Source: Betaproteobacteria bacterium
GTDB taxonomy: Bacteria > Pseudomonadota > Gammaproteobacteria > Burkholderiales > JAHFRG01
NCBI GenBank assembly: GCA_023258935.1
Contig: JAHFRG010000015.1
Span: 2,121 to 17,720 of the forward strand
Length of the DNA: 15,600 nucleotides
Reading direction: 5' to 3'
Position 1 is the stretch's first letter; each line of letters opens with the position of its first letter. The position numbers and the translations under genes were made by a program. Below the pieces are notes generated by a model. It saw nothing but the letters and a program-made list of their open reading frames with translations. It was not told where the DNA came from and did not search any database. Shown one piece after another: positions 7,643 to 14,321 of this stretch.

Positions 7643-8011
7643 GTGAAATCCGTGACTACTTTCACCATTACCGAGCTCGCCAATGAATTCGTTGTCACTA
7701 CTCGTACCATCCGCTTCTATGAAGATCAGATGCTACTGGCTCCGACCCGCGAAGGCCAGAACAGGATTTACAGTAAGCGTGACCGAGTGCGACTCAAACT
7801 CATCTTACGCAGCAAACGGCTGGGTTTTTCCCTTGGGGAAATTAAGGAGCTCTTCGATCTCTATGATTCCGTGCAAGCAGGGAAAGCGCCGCACGCCCAG
7901 TTCCTGAAAATTCTTTCTTCAAAACGTACACAGCTTGAGGAAATGAAGAAAGACATCGAGGCGATGCTCTCCGATATTGTTATGCTTGAAGCCCAGAGCA
8001 AGAGGGCATGA
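7643..8011 (+). CDS. liuR: MerR-family transcriptional regulator, LiuR-like
   Basis: This is a 122-residue MerR-type DNA-binding regulator. The N-terminal winged helix (about 7-75) shows FTITELANEFVVTTRTIRFYED, with the TTRTIRFYE signature, then a wing with REGQNRIYSKRDRVRLKLI and RLGFSLGEIKELFDLYD. A C-terminal coiled coil for dimerisation (about 85-118) carries no metal-binding cysteines. LiuR proteins respond to intermediates of leucine and isoleucine catabolism and control liu genes. The LiuR call rests on the adjacent HMG-CoA lyase gene and on two near-identical palindromes at 7592-7607 and 8049-8064. There is no ATG start: GTG at 7643 or GTG at 7652 (giving MTTFTITEL, nearer to family starts) are both possible, and neither has a strong ribosome binding site. 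The effector cannot be told from the sequence. Confidence 0.85.
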   Translation: MKSVTTFTITELANEFVVTTRTIRFYEDQMLLAPTREGQNRIYSKRDRVRLKLILRSKRLGFSLGEIKELFDLYDSVQAGKAPHAQFLKILSSKRTQLEEMKKDIEAMLSDIVMLEAQSKRA

Positions 8012-8037
8012 GGACATAAGAGCATGTAAGAAACATA

Positions 8038-8043
8038 TATAAT
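8038..8043 (+). promoter_or_regulatory. -10 hexamer of putative mvaB promoter
   Basis: TATAAT lies 27 bases after the regulator stop codon. No good -35 is seen at 16-18 bases upstream; a GGACA-containing stretch begins at 8012 but is about 21 bases away. Transcription would begin near 8050, inside operator 2, so a bound regulator would repress it. Confidence 0.4.
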
Positions 8044-8048
8044 TAACC

Positions 8049-8064
8049 TTTACGTAAACGTAAT
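8049..8064. promoter_or_regulatory. LiuR-like operator 2, upstream of mvaB
   Basis: TTTACGTAAACGTAAT has its first 15 bases identical to the complement of operator 1. It sits immediately downstream of a TATAAT and about 80 bases before the mvaB start. Two such copies flanking the regulator gene are strong evidence that this MerR protein binds them. Confidence 0.75.
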
Positions 8065-8094
8065 AACCTTGCTTACTTTCCTGGGGCGGTAAAA

Positions 8095-8148
8095 ATGAAT
8101 TCATTTCAAGCAGTTGAACCACGTTTTACCAAGCGCGGGCAAGCATGA
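8095..8148 (+). CDS. 17-codon leader ORF overlapping the mvaB start
   Basis: An ATG at 8095 with a good GGGGCGG ribosome binding site (8083-8089) opens a short frame encoding MNSFQAVEPRFTKRGQA. Its TGA at 8146-8148 overlaps the mvaB ATG (8145-8147) as ATGA. mvaB itself has no clear ribosome binding site, so this ORF may deliver ribosomes to mvaB by translational coupling. The peptide has no run of leucine, valine or isoleucine codons, so a classical amino-acid attenuation leader is unlikely. The start codon is embedded in a perfect 14-base palindrome, AAATGAATTCATTT (8093-8106). It could be chance; confidence is limited by the small size. Confidence 0.4.
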   Translation: MNSFQAVEPRFTKRGQA

Positions 8149-9050
8149 TTATTCCGGAACGCGTCAAAATGGTTGAGGTGGGCCCGCGCGATGGGTTGCA
8201 GAACGAATCAGTCTACGTTCCTACCCACATTAAAATCGAGCTCATACAGCGCCTTGCTGACTCTGGTCTTAGTGTAGTCGAAGCCACCAGTTTCGTTTCA
8301 CCCAAGTGGGTGCCGCAAATGGCAGACCATAGCGAAGTCATGGCCGGCATCAAGCGTAAGCCCGGAGTGGGCTATCCGGTGCTGGTGCCGAACCTGAAAG
8401 GATTTGAGGCAGCGGTCGCAGCTGGCGCGCAGGAAATAGCGGTGTTTTCTGCAGCCAGCGAAAACTTCTCGAAAAAAAATACCAATTGCTCGATTGCGGA
8501 AGGACTGGAACGATTCAGTGCGGTATGCAAAGCCGCGCATTCAAGAAAAATCCGCGTACGCGGATACATTTCCTGCGCGCTCGGCTGCCCTTATGAAGGC
8601 GAAGTTGCACCGGGTAAGGTTGCGGATGTCGCGATACTGCTTTACGACATGGGCTGCTATGAAATTTCGCTGGGTGATACCATCGGCGTCGGAACTCCGG
8701 GCAAAACCAAGGCCATGATTGAGGCGGTCGCTGAAAGAGTACCGGTGGACAAACTCGCAGGGCATTTTCACGATACTTACGGCCAGGCGCTGGCGAATGT
8801 TTACGCTGCGCTGGAATGCGGTGTGTCGGTCATTGACAGCTCGGTTGCGGGGCTTGGCGGATGCCCTTATGCGCGCGGCGCTTCAGGCAACGTCGCGAGC
8901 GAAGACGTGCTCTATATGCTGAACGGCCTTGGGATTACAACCGGTGTTGACCTCGACAAGCTGGTAAACGCAGGCCAATTTATCTCCGATTATCTCGGCC
9001 GCCAGCCCGTATCCAAAGTCTCGCGCGCGATTGCCGCCAAGCGCGCATAG
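8145..9050 (+). CDS. mvaB: hydroxymethylglutaryl-CoA lyase
   Basis: The enzyme splits 3-hydroxy-3-methylglutaryl-CoA into acetyl-CoA and acetoacetate, the last step of leucine degradation (also named LiuE). The 301-residue protein is a single TIM-barrel lyase of the DRE-TIM superfamily. Visible motifs are the N-terminal VEVGPRDGLQNE with catalytic Arg15 and metal ligand Asp16, SFVSPKWVPQMAD, the metal-binding HFHDTYG (His207, His209) and the family signature SVAGLGGCPYARGASGN with active-site Cys240. The N-terminus starts directly before VKMVEVGPRDG, as in other members, which supports the ATG at 8145. A citramalate or isopropylmalate synthase is excluded by the cysteine-loop signature. It follows the LiuR-like gene by about 130 bases with its own operator. 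The other leucine-catabolism genes (acyl-CoA dehydrogenase, methylcrotonyl-CoA carboxylase, hydratase) are not in the window. Confidence 0.96.
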   Translation: MIIPERVKMVEVGPRDGLQNESVYVPTHIKIELIQRLADSGLSVVEATSFVSPKWVPQMADHSEVMAGIKRKPGVGYPVLVPNLKGFEAAVAAGAQEIAVFSAASENFSKKNTNCSIAEGLERFSAVCKAAHSRKIRVRGYISCALGCPYEGEVAPGKVADVAILLYDMGCYEISLGDTIGVGTPGKTKAMIEAVAERVPVDKLAGHFHDTYGQALANVYAALECGVSVIDSSVAGLGGCPYARGASGNVASEDVLYMLNGLGITTGVDLDKLVNAGQFISDYLGRQPVSKVSRAIAAKRA

Positions 9051-9056
9051 TATCCG

Positions 9057-9085
9057 CTAAGCCTTTCAGCTTAGGCCCTTATTTT
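9057..9085 (+). terminator. possible weak intrinsic terminator after mvaB
   Basis: CTAAGC (9057-9062) and GCTTAG (9069-9074) are perfect six-base arms around a six-base loop, followed by a T-rich CCCTTATTTT. It begins six bases after the mvaB stop and separates mvaB from the pst promoter. The stem is short and the T run is interrupted, so efficiency is uncertain. Confidence 0.5.
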
Positions 9086-9110
9086 CCACATCCGGCTAAA
9101 TCAAGCCCTA

Positions 9111-9128
9111 ACGTCATATTCCTGTAAC
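9111..9128 (+). promoter_or_regulatory. PHO box (PhoB binding site) of the pst operon
   Basis: ACGTCATATTCCTGTAAC aligns to the E. coli consensus CTGTCATAWAWCTGTCAY at about 13 of 18 positions, including GTCATA in the first half and CTGT in the second, 11 bases apart. It sits 44 bases before the pstS ATG. The position and the downstream phoB-phoR genes make control by PhoB very likely. Confidence 0.75.
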
Positions 9129-9138
9129 AATTGGCAAT

Positions 9139-9144
9139 TAGGAT
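9139..9144 (+). promoter_or_regulatory. -10 element of the PhoB-dependent pstS promoter
   Basis: TAGGAT matches four of six -10 consensus bases and starts exactly 10 bases after the PHO box ends, the spacing seen in E. coli PhoB-activated promoters where the PHO box replaces the -35. The transcript would start near 9151, about 20 bases before the pstS start codon. Confidence 0.6.
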
Positions 9145-9172
9145 TCGCGCAGTCATTAAGAGAGAGGAAACC

Positions 9173-10219
9173 ATGCGTGAATCAAAACGAATCTGCAGAC
9201 TGGTTGCTTTGGCAAGCTCGCTAATAATCAGTTCCGCGGCCTTTGCGGCTGACATCACCGGGGCGGGGGCGACCTTCCCCTACCCAATCTACGCCAAATG
9301 GGCGGATTCCTACAAAACCAAGACCGGAAACGAGGTGAACTACCAGTCGATCGGCTCGGGCGGCGGCATCAAGCAAATTCAGAATCGCACTGTAGATTTT
9401 GGTGCGAGCGATATGCCCATGAAGCCCGAGGATCTTGAAAAAAGCGGTCTGATGCAGTTCCCGACCGTGATAGGTGGTGACGTCCCGGTAGTTAATCTGA
9501 AGGGACTCAAGCCCGGCGAAATGCGCTTGACCGGCCCGGTTTTGGCGGATATCTACTTGGGCAAGATCAAGAAATGGAACGACCCGGCCATTGCCGTACT
9601 CAACAAAAACCTTGACCTGCCGGACCAAGACATTACGGTGGTCCACCGCTCGGACGGCTCCGGCACGACCTTTATATGGGTGAACTATTTGTCCAAGGTC
9701 AGCCCGGAGTGGAAAGAAAAAGTGGGTGAAGGCACCTCGGTAGCATGGCCTACCGGCGTAGGCGGCAAGGGCAATGAAGGCGTCGCTTCCTATGTTCAGC
9801 GCATCAACGGATCGATTGGCTACGTCGAATACGCCTACGCGCTGCAAAACAAAATGTCCTACGCGCTGGTACAGAACCGCGACGGCTACTTTGTTCCACC
9901 AAACATCGAATCATTCAAGGCGGCTGCGTCGGGCGCACAATGGGACAAAGCGCCGGGAATGTATCTTATACTCACTGATCAGGCCGGCAAGGGCAGCTGG
10001 CCCATCAGCGGTGCTACATTCATCCTGGTTTATAAGTCCCAAGACAAACCGGACCGGGTGAAGCAAGTATTGAAATTCTTCGACTGGGCTTACGCCGAAG
10101 GCGACAAGCTGGCAACTGAGCTTGACTACGTGCCCTTGCCGGACAACGTGGTCGCATTGATTCAATCATCTTGGAAGAACCAAATCAAGGATGCCACCGG
10201 TAAACCTGTCTGGCCGTAA
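9173..10219 (+). CDS. pstS: periplasmic phosphate-binding protein PstS
   Basis: PstS captures inorganic phosphate in the periplasm and delivers it to the PstCAB importer. The 348-residue precursor has a signal peptide with a basic start (MRESKRICR), a hydrophobic core and a likely cleavage after AFA at residue 25, giving a mature start ADITGAGATFPYPIYAKW. Phosphate-binding loops are visible: TGAGATFPYP, GASDMPM (77-83) and RSDGSGTTF (159-167). The ATG at 9173 is preceded by an excellent AGAGAGGAA ribosome binding site. An in-frame extension to 9131 would place the start inside the promoter and spoil the signal peptide, so I rejected it. First gene of the pst operon, 28 bases before pstC. No lipobox cysteine is present, so it should be soluble rather than a lipoprotein. 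Confidence 0.97.
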   Translation: MRESKRICRLVALASSLIISSAAFAADITGAGATFPYPIYAKWADSYKTKTGNEVNYQSIGSGGGIKQIQNRTVDFGASDMPMKPEDLEKSGLMQFPTVIGGDVPVVNLKGLKPGEMRLTGPVLADIYLGKIKKWNDPAIAVLNKNLDLPDQDITVVHRSDGSGTTFIWVNYLSKVSPEWKEKVGEGTSVAWPTGVGGKGNEGVASYVQRINGSIGYVEYAYALQNKMSYALVQNRDGYFVPPNIESFKAAASGAQWDKAPGMYLILTDQAGKGSWPISGATFILVYKSQDKPDRVKQVLKFFDWAYAEGDKLATELDYVPLPDNVVALIQSSWKNQIKDATGKPVWP

Positions 10220-10247
10220 GTGACAGTATGTCGGAAACGTAGGTAAA

Positions 10248-11267
10248 ATGACTTCCGCTGTGACTGCTATCGAGGGGGTGAAAAGCCCCCCGACTCCTAA
10301 AATAATCTCAAGCACTTTAACAGCCGCCCGTCTCGGGCGGCAGTATTTTATCGACCTCGTTTTCCTCAACACGACGCGGCTGTTCGCCTTTTTGGTCCTG
10401 GCGTTGCTCGTGGCCATACTGATTTCGCTGCTCATCGGCAGTCTGCCGGCAATGCGCGCTTTTGGCTTCGGATTTCTGACGAGTACTGCCTGGGATCCGG
10501 TGCAGGAGAAGTTCGGCGCGCTGGTGCCGATTTTCGGAACACTGATCACTTCATTCATTGCGCTGCTGATCGGCATTCCGGTAAGTTTCGGCATCGCGCT
10601 GTTTCTGACGGAACTTTCGCCGACCTGGCTTAAGCGTCCGATCGGAATAGCCATAGAATTGCTGGCCGGCATTCCAAGTATCATTTACGGCATGTGGGGC
10701 CTGTTCGTGTTTGCCCCGATCTTCGCCGACCACGTGCAACCCTGGCTGATCAAGTATATCGGCCCGCTTGCAATTATCGGCCCGCTGTTCAGCGGCACAC
10801 CACAAGGAATCGGAATGCTGACGGCGGGTATTATCCTTGCCATCATGGTGATTCCCTTCATCGCTTCTGTGATGCGCGACGTATTTGAACTCGTGCCAAC
10901 GTTACTCAAGGAATCGGCTTATGGACTTGGCGCGACCACTTGGGAGGTGGTCTGGCACGTGGTGCTGCCGTACACGAAAGTCGGTGTGGTCGGAGGGATT
11001 CTGCTCGGGCTGGGACGTGCCTTGGGCGAAACCATGGCGGTTACCTTTGTCATCGGCAATGCACATCAAGTCTACACATCGCTGTTCGCTCCGGGCAATA
11101 GCATCGCCTCCGCGCTTGCCAACGAATTCACTGAGGCCGTCGGCGACTTGTATACGGCCGCCCTGATCGAGCTCGGCCTGTTGCTATTTCTCATCACCGT
11201 GATCGTGCTGGCACTTGCCAAGCTGCTCTTGCTGCAACTCGCCAAGAAGGAAGGCGCCCAGACCTGA
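10248..11267 (+). CDS. pstC: phosphate ABC transporter permease PstC
   Basis: PstC is one of the two inner-membrane channel subunits that move phosphate from PstS into the cytoplasm. The 339-residue protein has about six hydrophobic segments, the first at about 44-66, then the long periplasmic piece typical of PstC (GFGFLTSTAWDPVQEKFGA, before GTLITSFIALLIGIPVSFGIAL). The cytoplasmic EAA-type coupling loop that contacts PstB is ESAYGLGATTWEVVWHVVLP. LAGIPSIIYGMWG and GRALGETMAVTFVIGN are strongly conserved in PstC. It has an N-terminal cytoplasmic tail of about 40 residues, somewhat longer than in E. coli, rich in Ser, Thr and Pro. The start ATG at 10248 is preceded by GTAGG. It ends six bases before pstA. 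Confidence 0.96.
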   Translation: MTSAVTAIEGVKSPPTPKIISSTLTAARLGRQYFIDLVFLNTTRLFAFLVLALLVAILISLLIGSLPAMRAFGFGFLTSTAWDPVQEKFGALVPIFGTLITSFIALLIGIPVSFGIALFLTELSPTWLKRPIGIAIELLAGIPSIIYGMWGLFVFAPIFADHVQPWLIKYIGPLAIIGPLFSGTPQGIGMLTAGIILAIMVIPFIASVMRDVFELVPTLLKESAYGLGATTWEVVWHVVLPYTKVGVVGGILLGLGRALGETMAVTFVIGNAHQVYTSLFAPGNSIASALANEFTEAVGDLYTAALIELGLLLFLITVIVLALAKLLLLQLAKKEGAQT

Positions 11268-11273
11268 GGCAAC

Positions 11274-12119
11274 ATGAATCCAATTTACCGACGACGACGA
11301 CTGGTCAACGCTTTTAATCTTTTTGTCTCCATGCTTACCGTGGCTTTCGGTCTGTTTTGGCTCGCCTGGATACTGTGGACGCTGGTGAACAACGGCCTGC
11401 AAGCCATCGACCTGACGATCTTCATGCAGAGCACACCGCCTCCGGGCAGTAACGGCGGCCTGGCTAACGCTATTTTCGGAAGCTTCCTCATGACTTTAAT
11501 CGCGGTTTTGATTGGCACGCCGGTAGGGATACTGGCGGGAACTTACCTCGCGGAATACGGGCGTGGCGGCTGGCTTGCTCCAGCCACGCGGTTTATCAAC
11601 GACATTCTCCTCAGCGCACCGTCTATTGTCATCGGACTTTTTGTATACGCCGTTTACGTCGCAAACGTGAAGCACTTTTCCGGATGGGCGGGTGCATGCG
11701 CGCTTGCGATCATCGTCATTCCGGTAGTTTTAAAAACCACGGAGAACATGTTGCGGCTCATACCCAACAGTCTGCGCGAGGCCGCAGCCGCCCTCGGCAC
11801 GCCACGCTGGAAAATAATCACGATGGTCACTTTGCGCGCCTCCCGTACGGGCATCCTAACCGGGATTTTGCTCGCGGTCGCCCGTATCAGCGGAGAGACC
11901 GCGCCGTTGCTTTTCACTTCACTCAACAACCAATTCTGGTCTTCGAACCTCAATTCGCCGATGGCGAACCTGCCGGTCGTGATTTTTCAGTTCGCGATGA
12001 GCCCGTACAGCGACTGGCAGCGGCTGGCGTGGGGTGGAGCACTGCTTATTACATTGGCTGTGCTTATCTTTAACATTATCGGCAGAACCCTGTTCGGACA
12101 AAAATCACCCTTGCAATAA
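11274..12119 (+). CDS. pstA: phosphate ABC transporter permease PstA
   Basis: PstA pairs with PstC to form the membrane channel of the phosphate importer. It is 281 residues long with about six membrane segments, the first at about 14-38 (FNLFVSMLTVAFGLFWLAWI). Diagnostic stretches are GGLANAIFGSFLMTL, LAGTYLAEYG, NDILLSAPSIVIGLFVYAVYV, the EAA coupling loop LREAAAALGTPRWKIITMVTLRAS-type region at about 168-190, and RISGETAPLLFTS. The ATG at 11274 has a TGAGGC ribosome binding site overlapping the end of pstC. It is followed by pstB after 19 bases. Similar to PstC, but the RISGETAPL signature assigns it to PstA. Confidence 0.96.
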   Translation: MNPIYRRRRLVNAFNLFVSMLTVAFGLFWLAWILWTLVNNGLQAIDLTIFMQSTPPPGSNGGLANAIFGSFLMTLIAVLIGTPVGILAGTYLAEYGRGGWLAPATRFINDILLSAPSIVIGLFVYAVYVANVKHFSGWAGACALAIIVIPVVLKTTENMLRLIPNSLREAAAALGTPRWKIITMVTLRASRTGILTGILLAVARISGETAPLLFTSLNNQFWSSNLNSPMANLPVVIFQFAMSPYSDWQRLAWGGALLITLAVLIFNIIGRTLFGQKSPLQ

Positions 12120-12138
12120 CCTGAATTTGGAATCCATC

Positions 12139-12912
12139 ATGGACGATTCAACCACGTCTGCACCCAAAATCAAAATACATAACCTGAGCTTTTATTACGG
12201 TAATTATCAGGCGTTGAAACCCATGGCGTTTGAAATACCGGAAAACCGGGTCACCGCGTTTATTGGACCCTCGGGCTGCGGCAAATCCACTTTGTTGCGC
12301 ACGTTTAACCGGATGTACGAGCTGTATCCAAACCAGCGGGCGACGGGTGAGATTGTGATGGACGGTGAAAACATCCTTGATCCGCGGCAGGATCTCAACA
12401 TGCTGCGCGCCAAGGTAGGAATGGTGTTCCAGAAGCCCACGCCGTTCCCCATGTCTATTTTCGACAATATTGCCTTTGGCATCAAACTCTACGAAAGTTT
12501 GCCCCGGCGCGAACTTGAGGAGCGGGTTGAATGGGCGCTGCGCAAAGCCGCTTTGTGGGATGAAGTGAAGGCTATACTGAACCAAAGCGGAACCAGTCTA
12601 TCCGGCGGGCAACAACAGCGTCTATGCATAGCCCGCGCAATCGCAGTGAAGCCTGAGGTGTTGTTGCTGGACGAGCCTGCTTCTGCTCTTGACCCGATTT
12701 CGACCGCGCGTATCGAAGAGTTGATTAATGAACTCAAGGAGGACTACACCATCGCCATCGTCACCCACAACATGCAACAGGCAGCCCGCGTCTCCGACTA
12801 TACTGCCTACATGTACCTGGGGGAGCTAATCGAATTCGGCAGGACGGATGAAGTCTTCATCAAACCCAAGCGCAAAGAAACCGAAGATTACATTACCGGC
12901 CGGTTCGGCTGA
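12139..12912 (+). CDS. pstB: phosphate ABC transporter ATP-binding protein PstB
   Basis: PstB is the ATPase of the phosphate importer; two copies bind PstC and PstA on the cytoplasmic side. The 257-residue protein has every ABC motif: Walker A GPSGCGKST (43-51), the Q-loop VFQKPTPFPMS with Gln98, the signature LSGGQQQRLCIARAI (154-168), Walker B VLLLDEPASALDP (174-186) and the switch His210 in VTHNMQQA. FQKPTPFP and RTFNRM are typical of PstB rather than other importers. I chose the ATG at 12139 because the protein then begins at a normal length; the frame is open further upstream to 12034 inside pstA, but that part is antisense-free overlap with no family similarity. The ribosome binding site (TTTGGAA) is weak. 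phoU follows after 15 bases. Confidence 0.97.
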   Translation: MDDSTTSAPKIKIHNLSFYYGNYQALKPMAFEIPENRVTAFIGPSGCGKSTLLRTFNRMYELYPNQRATGEIVMDGENILDPRQDLNMLRAKVGMVFQKPTPFPMSIFDNIAFGIKLYESLPRRELEERVEWALRKAALWDEVKAILNQSGTSLSGGQQQRLCIARAIAVKPEVLLLDEPASALDPISTARIEELINELKEDYTIAIVTHNMQQAARVSDYTAYMYLGELIEFGRTDEVFIKPKRKETEDYITGRFG

Positions 12913-12927
12913 GACAAAGGTAACGTT

Positions 12928-13632
12928 ATGAGAGACCATACTTTAAAGCAATTTGATGCCGACATGGAGGTCATCCGCACCGCGGTGCTGAACATGGGCG
13001 GTCTGGTTGAGCAACAACTGCTGCGAGCCATCAACACCTTGAAATCGGGCGACGCTGAAGCCGCACAGGATGTGCTCGCGGACGAAGGCCGCATCAACGC
13101 GCTACAGGTGGAGATCGATCAATTATGCAGTCAGATTATAAGTAAGCGCCAGCCGGCTGCGATTGATTTGCGAATAATTATGACGTTTATCAAAACGATC
13201 AACGATCTCGAACGAATCGGGGACGAGGCAAAAAAGGTGGCCACCAAGAGCCAGCAGATTCACGACAGCAAACGGATTACTGCGGCGCAATTGCACGAAC
13301 TTACCTGGCTTTCCGAGACAGCACGGCAGATGGTGCAGAAGGCGCTGGACGCGCTTGCGCGCCTTGATGTCAAGGCAGCCGCCGAAGTGCTGCGAGAGGA
13401 CGAGAAAGTTGACGCTGAGTTTGTGAGCATCGTGCGTCAAATGGCGAGCTATATGATGGAGGATCCGCGTACCATTTCAGCGTGCATTGAGATCGTGCTG
13501 ATTGCCAAGGCCATCGAGCGCATCGGCGACCACGCCAAAAATATTTGCGAGTATGTAGTGCATGTGGTGAAAGGCAAAGACGTGCGGCATGCGAGCCTGG
13601 CCGAAATCCAGCAGGAAATCGGCAAGGGATGA
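12928..13632 (+). CDS. phoU: phosphate signalling protein PhoU
   Basis: PhoU links the state of the PstSCAB transporter to the PhoR kinase and keeps the Pho response off when phosphate is plentiful; it also limits phosphate uptake. The 234-residue protein is two tandem three-helix bundles. Each carries the expected acidic metal-binding motif: NDLERIGDEAKKVA (about 92-105) in the first and IERIGDHAKNICEYVVHVVKG (about 196-216, shown in shortened form by ERIGDHAK) in the second. The start ATG at 12928 has an AAAGG ribosome binding site seven bases upstream. Its TGA overlaps the phoB ATG, so sensor partner and response regulator are probably made in a coupled way. Confidence 0.96.
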   Translation: MRDHTLKQFDADMEVIRTAVLNMGGLVEQQLLRAINTLKSGDAEAAQDVLADEGRINALQVEIDQLCSQIISKRQPAAIDLRIIMTFIKTINDLERIGDEAKKVATKSQQIHDSKRITAAQLHELTWLSETARQMVQKALDALARLDVKAAAEVLREDEKVDAEFVSIVRQMASYMMEDPRTISACIEIVLIAKAIERIGDHAKNICEYVVHVVKGKDVRHASLAEIQQEIGKG

Positions 13633-14321
13633 ACACGACGGTGTTGGTCGTGGAAGACGAGCCTGCTATTCAGGAGCTGCTTGCCACCACTCTGGTCCGC
13701 GCCGGTTACGACGTTCAGCGCGCGACCGATGCGAATGTCGCGATGGATTCGTTGCGTAATACTCTTCCGGACATGATTCTTCTTGACTGGATGCTGCCCG
13801 GTCGCTCAGGGCTGGCATTTGCCCGCGAGCTCAGGAGCAACCCGCGCACCAAGGCCGTGCCCATTATCATGGTGACAGCGCGGGTTGAGGAAAACAGCAA
13901 AGTCATCGGTCTCGAGCATGGTGTGGATGACTACATCACCAAACCGTTCTCGCCACGGGAATTGCTGGCGAGAATCAAGGCGGTGCTGCGCCGGCGGGCG
14001 CCGCACTCCACCGATGATGCCGTCAAAATCGGTTCCCTCGTCCTGGACCCGGTTTCGCACCGGGTTTGTGCCGGAGACAAGTCTTTACAGATCGGCCCTA
14101 CTGAATTCCGCCTCCTCCATTTTTTAATGACCCACCCGGATCGTGTATATTCACGTGCACAACTGCTGGATCAAGTCTGGGGCGATCACGTATTTTTAGG
14201 AGAGCGCACAGTGGATGTCCATATCCGCCGCTTGCGTTTGGCCTTGCAGCCAAGCAACCATGATAAATTGATCAGGACGGTGCGCGGCAGCGGTTATATT
14301 CTCATCATTAAATCTATTTGA
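13629..14321 (+). CDS. phoB: phosphate regulon response regulator PhoB
   Basis: PhoB is the DNA-binding response regulator activated by PhoR under phosphate limitation; it binds PHO boxes such as that before pstS. The 230-residue protein has a receiver domain (about 3-118) with acidic Glu9-Asp10, phosphoacceptor Asp53 in LLDWMLPG, Thr83 and Lys105 in TKPF. The OmpR/PhoB winged helix (about 130-228) includes the recognition-helix region GERTVDVHIRRLRLAL and ends in RTVRGSGYIL. The start ATG at 13629 overlaps the phoU stop (TGA 13630-13632). A longer in-frame start at 13545 lies within phoU and has no family resemblance, so I rejected it. It ends by sharing one base with the phoR ATG. Confidence 0.97.
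   Translation: MNTTVLVVEDEPAIQELLATTLVRAGYDVQRATDANVAMDSLRNTLPDMILLDWMLPGRSGLAFARELRSNPRTKAVPIIMVTARVEENSKVIGLEHGVDDYITKPFSPRELLARIKAVLRRRAPHSTDDAVKIGSLVLDPVSHRVCAGDKSLQIGPTEFRLLHFLMTHPDRVYSRAQLLDQVWGDHVFLGERTVDVHIRRLRLALQPSNHDKLIRTVRGSGYILIIKSI

Noticed and set aside
9131..9172. Upstream in-frame start for pstS
   Set aside because: It would start within the PhoB-dependent promoter and destroy the signal peptide; the ATG at 9173 has a strong ribosome binding site.
10221..10233. Small inverted repeat (GACA/TGTC) between pstS and pstC, possibly an attenuator lowering pstC expression
   Set aside because: Only four to five base pairs around a three-base loop with no T run; too weak to support a call.
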